The notes beneath the pieces were generated by a model. That model ran no database searches and was not told the DNA's origin. It saw only the letters and a list, made by a program, of their open reading frames with translations. A DNA stretch of 64,000 nucleotides from Roseibium aggregatum IAM 12614 (lineage in GTDB: Bacteria > Pseudomonadota > Alphaproteobacteria > Rhizobiales > Stappiaceae). Positions within the stretch are counted from its first letter, which is position 1, and every line of letters begins with the position of its first letter. A program made the translations under genes and the position numbers. Location: positions 58,770 through 122,769 of the forward strand of contig NZ_AAUW01000023.1 of NCBI RefSeq assembly GCF_000168975.1, read 5' to 3'. Below are positions 1 to 9,267 of this stretch, one piece after another.

Positions 1-420
1 CGCACGTAACCGGAAAGAGACCCTCATGCCGAGGAAGACCGCTAGCTCCGTCTCGAAGCATGGGCGGCATATCCCGAGCAAGCGGCCCATCTTTCGAGAC
101 GCCGCCAGAGCGGCTCCTCAGGATGAGGTGGGTGGGGAGTGTCAGTAAATCCGAAATGAACTGTCGAGGTCGGCGAAGCGGCAGCCTCAACCACTGCGGT
201 CACCCCGGACAAGCGCAGCGCAGATCCGGGGCCCACTCTCAACGCCGCTTGCCGAAGCGGTCGGATTTCTGCAAAGCCTCCGCATCACACCAGATCTCTG
301 GCAACGAGTTGGCCCCGGGTCTTCCTTCGGTCGCCCGGGGTGACAACCGAGATAGCGGCAATGCTGCGTCAATCAGGACTGATTATGTTGCCGGAATGAG
401 GATGAGCGGTTGGTCCGCCC
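1..420. repeat. Intergenic composite repeat region
   Basis: No credible gene is seen here. The stretch holds two opposed copies of a palindromic repeat (family 1) at 21-65 and 92-128, recognised by a CGTCTCGAAG end and a CTCAGGATGAGG end. An inverted pair of a second repeat (family 2) lies at 199-233 and 311-344, with arms of the form GTCACCCCGGAC...ATCCGGGG and CCCCGGGT...CCCGGGGTGAC. Related modules recur at 27189-27484 and family 1 alone at 63184-63227. The short reading frames here are by-products of the repeats. Confidence 0.7.
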
Positions 421-1479
421 CTAACTCAGCCCCAGCATCTTGCGGATCTGTTCCTGGTCGGTCTCACCGCCGGCGAAATCGTCGAAGGCCTTGTCGGTGA
501 CTTCGATGATGTGGTGCTCGATGAAAGGTGCGCCTTCCGCAGCGCCCTGTTCGGGTGACTTCAGGCAGCATTCCCATTCCAGAACGGCCCAGCTGTCATA
601 GCCGTATTGGGCGAGCTTGGAAAAGATGCCCGAGAAATCCACCTGGCCATCGCCCAGGGACCGGAACCGGCCCGCGCGGTTGACCCAGCCCTGATAGCCG
701 GAATAGACGCCCTGGCGGCCGTCCGGATTGAACTCGGCGTCCTTCACGTGATAGGCGCAGATGCGCTCGTGATAGATGTCGATGAAGGCCAGATAGTCGA
801 GCTGCTGCAGCAGGAAGTGCGACGGATCGTAGTTGATCTGGCAACGTTTGTGACCACCGAGCGCCTCCAGGAACATCTCGAAGGTTGCGCCGTCGAAGAC
901 ATCCTCGCCGGGGTGGATTTCATAGCCGACATCGACGCCATTTTCGTCATAGACATCGAGGATCGGTTTCCAGCGCGCAGCCAGTTCCTTGAACGCTTCC
1001 TCGATCAGTCCTGCGGGGCGCTGCGGCCAGGGGTAGAGATAGGGAAACGCCAGTGAACCTGTGAAGCTGACGGACGCAGTGAGGCCAAGCCGCTTGCTGG
1101 CAATCGCCGCCTTCTTCATCTGGTCGACCGCCCAGGCCTGCCGGGCCTTGGGGTTGCCATGAACCTGAGATGGCGCAAAGCCGTCGAAGGCCAGGTCATA
1201 GGCCGGATGAACCGCCACGAGCTGGCCCTGCAGATGGGTCGAAAGCTCGGTGATCTCGACGCCGGCGTCGGCGCAGATGCCTTTGACCTCATCGCAATAG
1301 GCTTCGCTTTCGGCAGCCTTGTCGAGATCGAACAGACGACTGTCGAAGGTCGGGATCTGAATGCCCTTGTAACCGAGGTCCGCAGCCCATTTGGCGATTG
1401 CGGGCAGCGAATTGAACGGAGCATCGTCTCCGGCAAACTGGGCCAGGAAAATTGCGGGCCCCTTGATCAGTCCAGCCAT
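421..1479 (-). CDS. Sugar phosphate isomerase/epimerase (TIM barrel, AP endonuclease-2 family)
   Basis: Cytosolic xylose-isomerase-like TIM barrel of 352 aa. Family members isomerise or epimerise sugars, inositols or keto-sugars with a divalent metal. Metal-site elements are visible: a Glu in YEIHPGED, Asp and His in INYDPSHF, His in YHVKDAEF, and a late Glu in AVLEWE. The reading frame extends to 1545, but the ATG at 1479 is preceded by AAGGAGATAT at good spacing, so it was preferred. It is the last gene of the LacI-controlled sugar operon, 62 bp after the GH43 gene. The exact substrate cannot be read from sequence; the GH43 neighbour makes a pentose or pentose-derived ketose plausible. Confidence 0.85.
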   Translation of the reverse strand: MAGLIKGPAIFLAQFAGDDAPFNSLPAIAKWAADLGYKGIQIPTFDSRLFDLDKAAESEAYCDEVKGICADAGVEITELSTHLQGQLVAVHPAYDLAFDGFAPSQVHGNPKARQAWAVDQMKKAAIASKRLGLTASVSFTGSLAFPYLYPWPQRPAGLIEEAFKELAARWKPILDVYDENGVDVGYEIHPGEDVFDGATFEMFLEALGGHKRCQINYDPSHFLLQQLDYLAFIDIYHERICAYHVKDAEFNPDGRQGVYSGYQGWVNRAGRFRSLGDGQVDFSGIFSKLAQYGYDSWAVLEWECCLKSPEQGAAEGAPFIEHHIIEVTDKAFDDFAGGETDQEQIRKMLGLS

Positions 1480-1541
1480 GAATATCTCCTTAGGGTGTGG
1501 CCTCATAGATGAAGACGAAACGGGGGCGCGAGGCTGCTGCC

Positions 1542-3140
1542 TCACGTTCCCTCTGGTGCATATGAAAACCTGCTGAAATCGGCGGTCTTTCCCTGACCGG
1601 TGATGTCGAAGGCCAGCATACCGACAAAGGCACCGGTAAAGGAGCCATGTTCACCGCGTCCGCCTTCATCCGAAATCACACTGGCATCGAGATCCGGCCC
1701 GAAGGGCGTCCAGTCGCGGCCCTCTTGACGCCAGAAGAACTGTTGGCGAGCGCCATCGACGTTGACAGCAAGTTCCACCGGCCCGTCGGCAAGCGCGACC
1801 GGATCTGCCGGAAACGACATGCGCCCGTCTGGCCAGTCGCCGGGGCAGGAGAGGAGCGTCAGGCAGCGGCCGAGCTGTTCCGTCCAGCTGACAGCCAGAA
1901 AATGGAACTTGTGCCGGTTGTAATAGGTCGTCAATCCGGCGGCCTGCTGATAAGTCGTCGGTGCGAAATCCGTCAGGGTGGTTTCCACGCGGTAGCTGAG
2001 GTGTTCCTGGCGCCGGGCCACCAGCGACTGCTCATACCAGCTGCCGATGCTTTCCCGTCCGGTCAGCCGCAGGGCCGTTCCGGTCAGCGTTAACAGACGC
2101 TCCGGATAAGGCGTGCGCAGCCACTGAAATTCCGGCGGCAAGCTGTCGCCGGTGAAACTGCGTTCCACCCGTTGAAGTGGACGCGGTTCTGCCGCAGTCA
2201 GGCCCGGCACCTCGACCTTTGGAACCGTGCCGCCGTCTTCCAGGTAAAGCCAGCCATCGTCCCGCCACTCGCATTTCTGGATCGCGGTTTCCCGCCCCAG
2301 CGGCGAGAACCGTCCGGGCAGCGGCCGGGAGCACAGATGGGTATGGTAGACCTTGCCGTCCGGCGTTTCGACGATCTGGCCATGGCCGGCCCGCTGCAGC
2401 GGTGCGTCCGGGGTGTCCTTGGCGGTAATGAGATGCGTCTGCGGATGAAGCTCATATGGCCCTTCGATCGATCGGGACCGGGCCATCGTGACGGCGTGAC
2501 CGTAGCCGGTGCCACCTTCGGCAACGGTCAGATAGTACCAGCCGTCCCGCTTATGAAGATGCGGGCCTTCTGTCAGGCCGTGCGGACTGCCGGAGAAGAT
2601 CTTGCGGATCTCGCCTTTCAGCCCTTCGGTTTCCGACCATTCCTGCAGAAGGATGCCATCGAAGGCCGGATGGCGCGGATGTCCGCCAACGGAGTTGGAG
2701 ATGTGGTTCCATTGCAGCACCAGGAACCATTTGCGGCCATCGTCATCGTGAAACAGTGATGGGTCGAACCCGTGTGAACTGACGTAGATCGGGTCGCTCC
2801 ACGGCCCCTCGATGGAAGGGGCCGTAACGATGTAGTTATGCGCGTCCTTGAAATTCCCATCCAGCCGTTTGACGTCCGTGTAGACCAGCCAGAACCGCCC
2901 GTCCGCGTAGGAAAGGCACGGCGCCCAGATGCCGCCGCTGTCCGGATTGCCGCGCATGTCGAGCTGGCTCGCCCGGTTCAGCGGCCGGCACGCCAGATCC
3001 CAGTTGACCAGGTCTTTCGACCGGTGGATCTGGACGCCCGGATACCATTCGAAGGTCGAGGTGGCGATGAAGTAGTCATCGCCCGCCCGGCAGATCGAGG
3101 GGTCCGGGTTGAAGCCCGGCAGGATGGGATTTCGGATCAT
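1542..3140 (-). CDS. Glycoside hydrolase family 43, beta-xylosidase-like
   Basis: Protein of 532 aa with an N-terminal five-bladed beta-propeller typical of GH43 and a C-terminal beta-sandwich of the beta-xylosidase type. The three GH43 acidic residues are visible: the Asp of GFNPDPSICR (general base, near residue 13), the Asp of GFDPSLFHDDDG (pKa modulator) and the Glu of GLTEGPHLHK (general acid). The closest architecture is beta-1,4-xylosidase acting on short xylo-oligosaccharides, although some family members are arabinofuranosidases. No signal peptide is seen, so it should act in the cytosol on imported oligomers. Its ATG overlaps the stop of the upstream aldo/keto reductase (ATGA), which fixes the start and implies translational coupling. 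Confidence 0.92.
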   Translation of the reverse strand: MIRNPILPGFNPDPSICRAGDDYFIATSTFEWYPGVQIHRSKDLVNWDLACRPLNRASQLDMRGNPDSGGIWAPCLSYADGRFWLVYTDVKRLDGNFKDAHNYIVTAPSIEGPWSDPIYVSSHGFDPSLFHDDDGRKWFLVLQWNHISNSVGGHPRHPAFDGILLQEWSETEGLKGEIRKIFSGSPHGLTEGPHLHKRDGWYYLTVAEGGTGYGHAVTMARSRSIEGPYELHPQTHLITAKDTPDAPLQRAGHGQIVETPDGKVYHTHLCSRPLPGRFSPLGRETAIQKCEWRDDGWLYLEDGGTVPKVEVPGLTAAEPRPLQRVERSFTGDSLPPEFQWLRTPYPERLLTLTGTALRLTGRESIGSWYEQSLVARRQEHLSYRVETTLTDFAPTTYQQAAGLTTYYNRHKFHFLAVSWTEQLGRCLTLLSCPGDWPDGRMSFPADPVALADGPVELAVNVDGARQQFFWRQEGRDWTPFGPDLDASVISDEGGRGEHGSFTGAFVGMLAFDITGQGKTADFSRFSYAPEGT

Positions 3141-4183
3141 TTCCGGCTTGGTCCTTTCCGTTCCGCCGAGGCAGCCCACAGGTTGATATCGGCCTCGCGG
3201 GTGGTTTCACCGATCAACTTCAGCTCGTCTTCGGAGAACTGCAGGTTGGCAACCGCGCCGACACAGTCCTTCACCTGGCTGGCGCGGCTTGCACCGATGA
3301 GGGCCGAGGTCACCCGGCCGTTGCGCAGTACCCATGCCAGCGCCATCTGCGCCAGAGTCTGGCCTCGTTTCTCGGCAATGTCGTTAAGCGCCCGGATGGT
3401 GGCCAGGTTCTCTTCGCTCAGGAATTGGGTCTTCAGCGATTTGCCCTGGTTCGCCCGGCTGTCTTCCGGAATGCCCTTCAGATATTTGCTGGTCAGCATG
3501 CCCTGGGCGAGCGGCGAAAAGGCAATGGAGCCGATGCCGAGGTCGTCGAGAGTGTCCAGCAGGCCGTCGTCCTCGACCCACCGGTTGATCATGGAATAAC
3601 TCGGCTGATGGATCAGGCACGGCGTGCCCAGCTCCTTCAGGATGGCGGCGGCTTCCCGGGTCCGTTTGGAATTGTAGGACGAGAGGCCGACATAAAGCGC
3701 TCGACCGGACCGCACGATGTGGTCGAGGGCCATCATGGTCTCTTCCAGCGGTGTCTCCGGGTCGAAGCGGTGCGAATAGAAGATATCGACATAGTCGAGC
3801 CCCATCCGCTTCAAGGACTGGTCGCAGGACGCGATCAGGTATTTGCGGCTGCCCCACTCGCCATAAGGCCCGGGCCACATTTCATAACCGGCCTTGGACG
3901 AAATGATCATCTCGTCCCGGTAAGGTGCAAAATCCGTCCGCAGCAGTTCACCGAAGGCGGTTTCCGCAGAACCCGGTTTCGGGCCGTAATTGTTGGCAAG
4001 ATCGAAATGGGTGATGCCGAGATCGAAGGCGGTCCGGGCAATCTCCCGTTTCTTGTCGAGCGGCGTATCGTCGCCGAAATTGTGCCACAGGCCGAGCGAG
4101 ATCACCGGCAATTTCAGGCCGGATTTCCCGCATCGGCGGTATTCCATGGTGTCGTAGCGCGTATCCGCTGCTGTCCAGGTCAT
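3137..4183 (-). CDS. Aldo/keto reductase, L-glyceraldehyde 3-phosphate reductase type (YghZ-like)
   Basis: NADPH-dependent aldo/keto reductase of 348 aa. It resembles E. coli YghZ/Gpr along its length: N-terminal MEYRRCGKSGLKLP, the FDLANNYGP segment holding catalytic Asp and Tyr, the Lys in IISSKAGYEMWPGPYG, and the His in DIFYSHRFD. YghZ reduces L-glyceraldehyde 3-phosphate and methylglyoxal, but relatives are often sugar reductases within carbohydrate operons. The gene lies 11 bp after the Gfo/Idh/MocA gene and overlaps GH43 by 4 bp, so a sugar or sugar-aldehyde substrate is more likely here than a detoxification role. Confidence 0.9.
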   Translation of the reverse strand: MTWTAADTRYDTMEYRRCGKSGLKLPVISLGLWHNFGDDTPLDKKREIARTAFDLGITHFDLANNYGPKPGSAETAFGELLRTDFAPYRDEMIISSKAGYEMWPGPYGEWGSRKYLIASCDQSLKRMGLDYVDIFYSHRFDPETPLEETMMALDHIVRSGRALYVGLSSYNSKRTREAAAILKELGTPCLIHQPSYSMINRWVEDDGLLDTLDDLGIGSIAFSPLAQGMLTSKYLKGIPEDSRANQGKSLKTQFLSEENLATIRALNDIAEKRGQTLAQMALAWVLRNGRVTSALIGASRASQVKDCVGAVANLQFSEDELKLIGETTREADINLWAASAERKGPSRK

Positions 4184-4194
4184 TTGCTATCCCG

Positions 4195-5316
4195 TTAGAC
4201 TAGAAGGGCCTTCGCCGCCTGCGGGTCCAGGGCTTCCGGGCGCTCGCAGGTGGTTTTGATGTCAATGAACGTCCCGCTCTCGCCGGAGGCGAGAATCGAC
4301 GTCATCACATCGACAACATGCAGAGCAAACTCCAAAGAGCAACGGTGCGGCCGGTTTTCCAGGATGCCGAGGGCCATATCCGCCAGCCCCGCCGTCCGGT
4401 AGTTGGCGTGTCCGCGGTCATTTGCCTTGGAGAACGGATGCTGCCAGGCTTCCGACAGCGTTACGAAGCTGCCCTTGTCGGTCATGCGCACTTCGCCGCC
4501 GAAGAAATTCGGATCCGGCACATGGAGCGTGCCTTCGCGGCCGTAAAGCTCCATGTTGGAATGGCCGTGCTGCCAGACGTCCCAGCTTGCGCAATAGGTG
4601 ATCTGGGCACCGGACTGGAACTGCATCACCGCGTGAATGGTCGTCGGCGTTTCCACCTTGATCTTGTCGCCGTAACGCGGCTGCGAGGTGATGGTGCGGT
4701 ACTCGGAGCCCGAGGAGCTCATGGCGCAGACCCGCTTCACCGGCCCCAGAAGCTGCACCAGGTTGGAAACATAATAGGGTCCGAGGTCGAGGATCGGGCC
4801 GCCGCCGGGCTGAAAGAAGAAGTCCGGATTCGGATGCCACATTTCCATGCCCGGGCTCTGCACGAAACAGGTTCCCGAAGTGACCTTGCCGATGGCGTCA
4901 CTGTCGATCAGATGCCGTACAAGCTGGTGCGCGCCACCCAGGAACGTATCCGGCGCCGAGCCGACCCGGAGGCCTTTTTCCTTTGCGATCGCGGCCAGGG
5001 CTTCGCCCTCTTCGAGGCTGAGCACGAACGGTTTTTCAGAATAGACATGCTTGCCGGCCTCCAGAACGCGTCTGGAGACTTCATAGTGCACCGCCGGCAC
5101 CGTCAGGTTGACGATGATGTCGATATCGCTCGCCGCCAGAAGGCCGTCGACGGTTTCGGCTCTGAGGCCGAATTCCTCGGCGCGGGCTTTCGCCGCCGCT
5201 TCGTTGATATCGGCGCAGGCGCGCACCTCGATGCCCCTGAAGAGCGGCGAGAGGCGCATGTAGGCGGCCGAAATGTTTCCGCATCCAAGGATGCCGATGC
5301 CAAGTGTCTTGCTCAT
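4195..5316 (-). CDS. Gfo/Idh/MocA family oxidoreductase
   Basis: NAD(P)-dependent sugar dehydrogenase-like protein of 373 aa. The N-terminal Rossmann fold carries GIGILGCGNIS (residues 6-16), and the family EKP motif appears as HVYSEKPF near residue 95, its Lys being a catalytic residue. The C-terminal half is the usual alpha/beta substrate domain. Family members oxidise or reduce sugars, inositols or sugar nucleotides. It is packed between the two downstream catabolic genes and a sugar isomerase (9-bp gap), consistent with an oxidation/isomerisation route for the imported sugar. Substrate is not assignable from sequence. Confidence 0.88.
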   Translation of the reverse strand: MSKTLGIGILGCGNISAAYMRLSPLFRGIEVRACADINEAAAKARAEEFGLRAETVDGLLAASDIDIIVNLTVPAVHYEVSRRVLEAGKHVYSEKPFVLSLEEGEALAAIAKEKGLRVGSAPDTFLGGAHQLVRHLIDSDAIGKVTSGTCFVQSPGMEMWHPNPDFFFQPGGGPILDLGPYYVSNLVQLLGPVKRVCAMSSSGSEYRTITSQPRYGDKIKVETPTTIHAVMQFQSGAQITYCASWDVWQHGHSNMELYGREGTLHVPDPNFFGGEVRMTDKGSFVTLSEAWQHPFSKANDRGHANYRTAGLADMALGILENRPHRCSLEFALHVVDVMTSILASGESGTFIDIKTTCERPEALDPQAAKALLV

Positions 5317-5325
5317 GGGATTACC

Positions 5326-6072
5326 TCAATAGGCGCGGAAGGCCGCGATGGAGCGGGTTGCGAAACGGTCGAAGTCCGATGGTTTGTCGTGTTCCATCAC
5401 GAACAGATCGACCCCGGCGCCCTTGAGCGCCTTCATGATCCCCTGCCAGTCCATCGTTCCCTGGCCGACATCCGCCCAGCCGTCTTCGTCGGCACATTCA
5501 CCCTCGGGCGCAATGTCCTTCACGTGGGCGGTAGTGATACGGCTGGCGTATTTCTCGATCCAGTCGAGCGGGTCCTGGTTGCCGCGCACGATCCAGGCAA
5601 TATCGGCTTCCCATTCGATGGAAGGGGCAGCCTCCATCAGGATATCCATCGGCAGACGGCCATCAGGGCAGGCCTTGAACTCGAAATCATGGTTGTGCCA
5701 GCCGAAGCGCAGCCCGGCGTCGCGGATCTTTTCGCCGATGGTTTCCAGGCGTCCGGCGATGGACTGCCACATGGCCGCGTCCGGAATGCGCTGCTCCGGC
5801 GGCACGGCGGGAACGAAGATCCGCTCCATGCCCAGGGTCTTTGCGGTGTCGATCACGTTGGCGAGGTCGTCTTCAAATTGCTCCATCGGAAAGAAGTGGC
5901 CCGACGGCATCTTGAGCCCGTTTGCGTCAAGCATCTCGCGGAAGGCTGCCGGGTTCTCGTAATTGCCGCCGAAGCCTTCGACCTGGGTATAGCCGAGGTC
6001 TGCAAGCCGCTTGAGAACGCCGTCCCAGGGAGTGAATTCGCGAGCGGAATAGAGCTGGAAGGAAATATCCAT
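5326..6072 (-). CDS. Sugar phosphate isomerase/epimerase (TIM barrel)
   Basis: TIM-barrel protein of 248 aa, a second member of the xylose-isomerase-like family in this operon but shorter than the one at the operon end. Metal-ligand positions are visible as the Glu of VEGFGGNYEN, the His pair in GWHNHDFEFK, the His of TTAHVKDIAP and the Glu of LFVMEHDKP. Similar small members occur next to Gfo/Idh/MocA oxidoreductases in inositol and rare-sugar clusters. The ATG at 6072 follows AGGACA. A 13-bp tandem duplication lies just upstream, between this gene and the ATPase gene. Confidence 0.85.
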   Translation of the reverse strand: MDISFQLYSAREFTPWDGVLKRLADLGYTQVEGFGGNYENPAAFREMLDANGLKMPSGHFFPMEQFEDDLANVIDTAKTLGMERIFVPAVPPEQRIPDAAMWQSIAGRLETIGEKIRDAGLRFGWHNHDFEFKACPDGRLPMDILMEAAPSIEWEADIAWIVRGNQDPLDWIEKYASRITTAHVKDIAPEGECADEDGWADVGQGTMDWQGIMKALKGAGVDLFVMEHDKPSDFDRFATRSIAAFRAY

Positions 6073-6081
6073 CTTGAGTGT

Positions 6082-6113
6082 CCTGAATTGGGGGCCTGAA
6101 TTGGGGGCCTGAA
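6082..6113. repeat. 13-bp tandem repeat between ABC ATPase and isomerase genes
   Basis: The unit CCTGAATTGGGGG occurs twice in perfect tandem, followed by a partial third copy (CCTGAA). It sits in the 57-bp gap upstream of the isomerase start and was probably made by slippage. It alters only the spacing between the two genes. Confidence 0.8.
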
Positions 6114-6129
6114 GTGAGAGCGCGTCGGT

Positions 6130-7221
6130 CTAGAGCCGGGATTCCGTTGTTTTGTCGAAAAGATTGGCGCGGGCGGGATCGAATCCGACGGAGATGGCAT
6201 CGCCGTGCCGGACAGTTGCCTGACCGTCCATGCGAACCCAGAGCGTCCTGTCGCCGATGGTGAAGCGGACAAGTGTGTCCGAGCCGAGCGGTTCCACCAG
6301 TTCCACGTGGCCGTCGAACCGCACAGGGGACGCTTCCGCCTCCGCGCCGCTGACCATATGCTCGGGCCGGATACCGAACCAGGCAGCGCCTGCTGCCGGA
6401 GGGCCGTCCTGGAAGGCATAACCGTCAAGCGAGAAGGTCTTTCCGCCGGTGGTGAAGCGGTATGTCCCGCCGGTTTCTTCCAGATCGCCTTCAAAGAAAT
6501 TCATGGTCGGCGAGCCGATGAACTCGGCCACATATTTGCTGGCGGGCCGGTTATAGATTTCGTTGGGCGAGGCCAACTGCAGGATCTGACCGCCGCGCAT
6601 GATGGCGATCCGGTCTGCCAGCGTCATGGCCTCGATCTGGTCGTGGGTGACGTAGATCATGGTGTTGGAAAGCTTCTGGTGAAGCTGCTTGATCTCGACC
6701 CGCAGGTCTGCCCGGAGCTTGGCATCCAGGTTGGAAAGCGGTTCGTCGAACAGGAACACGTTGGCGTCGCGCACCAGCGCCCGGCCGATGGCGGCGCGCT
6801 GGCGCTGGCCGCCGGAAAGGGCGGCCGGCTTGCGGCTAAGCAGCGGTTCGATCTGCAGGACCTTTGCGGCCCGGTTCACCCGTTCCTCGATTTCCGCCTT
6901 GGGCAGGCCCGCATTCTTCAGACCGAAGCTCAGGTTCCCGGCAACGGTCATCTGCGGATAGAGCGCATAGGACTGGAACACCATGCCGATGCCGCGCTGG
7001 GAGGGCTCCGCCCAGGTCACGTTACGCCCGCCGATGAAGATCTGACCGCCGGTGACATCCAGCAATCCGGCAATGCAGTTCAGCAGGGTGGATTTTCCGC
7101 AGCCCGACGAGCCGAGCAGCACGAGAAACTCGCCCTGGCCGACATCGAGATTGAGATCTTTCAGAACGTCGAGGCTTCCGAAACTCAGGGAAAGGTTCTT
7201 GATGGAGATGCTTGGTTCCAT
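6130..7221 (-). CDS. Sugar ABC transporter ATP-binding protein (UgpC/MsmK type)
   Basis: Cytosolic ATPase of 363 aa for the carbohydrate importer encoded upstream. Walker A is GSSGCGKST (residues 37-45), followed by a Q-loop (VFQSYALYPQ), the signature LSGGQRQRAAIGRAL, Walker B VFLFDEPLSNLD and the switch His in VTHDQ. After the nucleotide-binding domain comes a C-terminal MalK-like OB/TOBE region of about 120 aa. The frame is open well upstream through the permease gene, but homology begins at the ATG at 7221 (MEPSISIKNL), 11 bp after the permease stop. Ribosome-binding complementarity is weak, so coupling to the permease is likely. Confidence 0.95.
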   Translation of the reverse strand: MEPSISIKNLSLSFGSLDVLKDLNLDVGQGEFLVLLGSSGCGKSTLLNCIAGLLDVTGGQIFIGGRNVTWAEPSQRGIGMVFQSYALYPQMTVAGNLSFGLKNAGLPKAEIEERVNRAAKVLQIEPLLSRKPAALSGGQRQRAAIGRALVRDANVFLFDEPLSNLDAKLRADLRVEIKQLHQKLSNTMIYVTHDQIEAMTLADRIAIMRGGQILQLASPNEIYNRPASKYVAEFIGSPTMNFFEGDLEETGGTYRFTTGGKTFSLDGYAFQDGPPAAGAAWFGIRPEHMVSGAEAEASPVRFDGHVELVEPLGSDTLVRFTIGDRTLWVRMDGQATVRHGDAISVGFDPARANLFDKTTESRL

Positions 7222-7232
7222 GGGTCGTCTCG

Positions 7233-8228
7233 TTAGCCTTTCACCGCACCGGCGGCGATGCCGCGCACGAAGAGTTTTCCGGAGATGAAGTAGATGGTGA
7301 GGGGAACGAGGCCGGTCAGGATCGTCGCGGCCATGTTGACGTTGTATTCCTTCACCCCTTGCGTGGAATTGACGATGTTGTTGAGCTGTACCGTCATCGG
7401 ATAGAGGTCCGGCTTGGTGTAGATCACGCCGAACAGGAAGTCGTTCCAGATGCCGGTCACCTGAAGGATCATGGCAACGACGAAGATCGGCAGGCTCATC
7501 GGCACCATGATCTGGAAATAGATCGCCCAGAACCCGGCCCCATCGACGCGCGCCGCCTTGAACAGTTCCTGCGGCACGGAAGCGAAGTAGTTTCGGAACA
7601 GCAGCGTCAGGATGGGCATGCCAAAGATGGTGTGCACGATCACCAGCCCGGTGAGGCTGCCGTAAAGGCCGATTTCCCGCAGCATGATGACGATCGGATA
7701 GATCATCACCTGATAGGGAATGAAGGCTCCGACGATCAGGATGGCGAAGAAGGTTTCCGATCCCTTGAAGCGCCAGTTGGCAAGCGCGTAGCCGTTCACC
7801 GAGGCGATCGCGATCGACAGGATCACCGATGGGATCAGGATCTTCACCGAATTGAAGAAGCCGCGTGACAGGCCATCGCAGTTCAGGCCGGTACAGGCTT
7901 CCGCCCAGGCTTTCACCCATGGCTGGAACGTGACCTCGACCGGCGGTGCGAAGATATTGCCCAGCCGGATTTCCGGCATGCCTTTCAATGAGGTGACGAT
8001 CATCACGTAGAGCGGCAACAGGTAATAAAGACAGACGACGATCAGCGTGCCGTAGATCAGGATGTTCCGGCGGGACAGCGCCTTGCGCGGCTTGCGACCG
8101 GCGGGGCCTTCAACCATGCGGTTGCCGGACGAGGAGCCGTCGCCGTGCCGGAGGGCCCGGTCGGGACCGGTTTCCATCGCGGTATCGTATGTCATGGAAC
8201 CTTTCAGGAGGTGGGGCGCCTTGGTCAT
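7233..8228 (-). CDS. Carbohydrate ABC transporter permease (MalG type)
   Basis: Inner-membrane permease of 331 aa with six predicted transmembrane helices after a polar N-terminal tail of about 55 residues. The cytoplasmic EAA loop that contacts the ATPase reads ELFKAARVDGAGFWAIYF, followed by IMVPMSLP. The ATG at 8228 overlaps the stop of the preceding permease (ATGA), supporting it. An alternative ATG eleven codons downstream, preceded by GAAAGG, cannot be excluded. It pairs with the MalF-type permease to form the translocation pore. Confidence 0.92.
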   Translation of the reverse strand: MTKAPHLLKGSMTYDTAMETGPDRALRHGDGSSSGNRMVEGPAGRKPRKALSRRNILIYGTLIVVCLYYLLPLYVMIVTSLKGMPEIRLGNIFAPPVEVTFQPWVKAWAEACTGLNCDGLSRGFFNSVKILIPSVILSIAIASVNGYALANWRFKGSETFFAILIVGAFIPYQVMIYPIVIMLREIGLYGSLTGLVIVHTIFGMPILTLLFRNYFASVPQELFKAARVDGAGFWAIYFQIMVPMSLPIFVVAMILQVTGIWNDFLFGVIYTKPDLYPMTVQLNNIVNSTQGVKEYNVNMAATILTGLVPLTIYFISGKLFVRGIAAGAVKG

Positions 8229-9115
8229 TTCCGCTTGCCTCCGAATTCGAGATAGGCCCAGGGCACGACGATGATGATGACCGTGAGCAGCATCATGGTG
8301 GAGGCGGCAAAACCCTGGCCGAGGTTCTGCGACAGGAACATGGCGTCATAGACGTATTTGGCCGGAACTTCGGAGGAGATGCCGGGGCCGCCGCCTGTCT
8401 GGGCAACGACCAGGTCGTAGACCTTGATGATGCCGGAGGCGATCAGCACGATTGCGGTGATGAAGATGCCGCGCATCATCGGAATGACGATGAAGAGATA
8501 GGTCTTCCACATCGGGATGCCGTCGATCTTGGCGGCCTTCCAGATGTCTTCGTCAATCCCGCGCAGGCCCGCCAGCATCAGGCACATGATCAGCCCGGTT
8601 CCCTGCCAGAGGCCGGCGATGAGGATGCCATAGATGACGATCTCGGGATTGTAGAGCGGGTCGAAGTTGAAACTCTCCCAGCCGAGACTGCGCACCACGT
8701 GCTGAATGCCGAAGTCGGGGTTGAGAATCCACTGCCAGGCAAGACCCGTGACGATGAAGCTGAGCGCGAAGGGATAGAGCAGGATTGTCCTGAACGTGTC
8801 CTCGAAGCGGATCTTCTGGTCGAGGAGAGCCGCCAGCATGAAGCCGATCAGCAGCGAGAAAACCAGCGAGAAAGCGCCGTAGATGGCCAGGTTCTCGATG
8901 GAAATCAGCCACTTGCTGCTGCTCCACAGCCGTTCGTACTGGGCAAGGCCGACGAATTTCTCACGCGGCAGGAGCTTGGAATTGGTGAAGGAATAAAGAA
9001 CCGTCCAGGCGGTTCCTCCGATGAAGACCACCACGGCGGTGATGATCATCGGAATCGCGGCCACCTTGGCGCTGATGTTCCGATGCCACCTCGCGGGGCG
9101 TGTAGCTGCGGACAT
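8225..9115 (-). CDS. Sugar ABC transporter permease (MalF type)
   Basis: Inner-membrane permease of 296 aa with about six transmembrane helices. The EAA coupling loop reads DIWKAAKIDGIPMWKTYLF, followed by IVIPMMRG. It partners with the overlapping MalG-type permease. A 152-bp gap containing a GC-rich hairpin separates it from the binding-protein gene, the usual arrangement by which the binding protein is made in excess of the membrane components. Confidence 0.92.
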   Translation of the reverse strand: MSAATRPARWHRNISAKVAAIPMIITAVVVFIGGTAWTVLYSFTNSKLLPREKFVGLAQYERLWSSSKWLISIENLAIYGAFSLVFSLLIGFMLAALLDQKIRFEDTFRTILLYPFALSFIVTGLAWQWILNPDFGIQHVVRSLGWESFNFDPLYNPEIVIYGILIAGLWQGTGLIMCLMLAGLRGIDEDIWKAAKIDGIPMWKTYLFIVIPMMRGIFITAIVLIASGIIKVYDLVVAQTGGGPGISSEVPAKYVYDAMFLSQNLGQGFAASTMMLLTVIIIVVPWAYLEFGGKRK

Positions 9116-9163
9116 GCCGAAAACTTCCTTGTCGAGACGTCGTCCAGGGTAAGGTCGGATGTT

Positions 9164-9187
9164 CCCTGCGCACCGGAGCGCGCAGGG
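9164..9187 (-). terminator. Intercistronic hairpin downstream of the sugar-binding protein gene
   Basis: Inverted repeat CCCTGCGC / GCGCAGGG with an eight-base loop in the 152-bp gap between the binding-protein and first permease genes. There is no T-run, so it more probably stabilises the upstream message or partly attenuates transcription than terminates it. Confidence 0.5.
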
Positions 9188-9267
9188 CCGGAGGACACCA
9201 CCTGCCGCCGCAATCTCTCAACACGTGACAGGATGCGGCTTTGGCAGGTGGCGGGCTCTTGCTGCCT

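Noticed and set aside
1..420. Repeated palindromes considered as a possible CRISPR array
   Set aside because: Repeats are few, divergent, inverted and irregularly spaced; no spacer pattern or cas genes.
4318..6099. Long plus-strand frame of 593 codons over the oxidoreductase and isomerase genes
   Set aside because: Antisense shadow of two well-supported minus-strand genes; no domain motifs.
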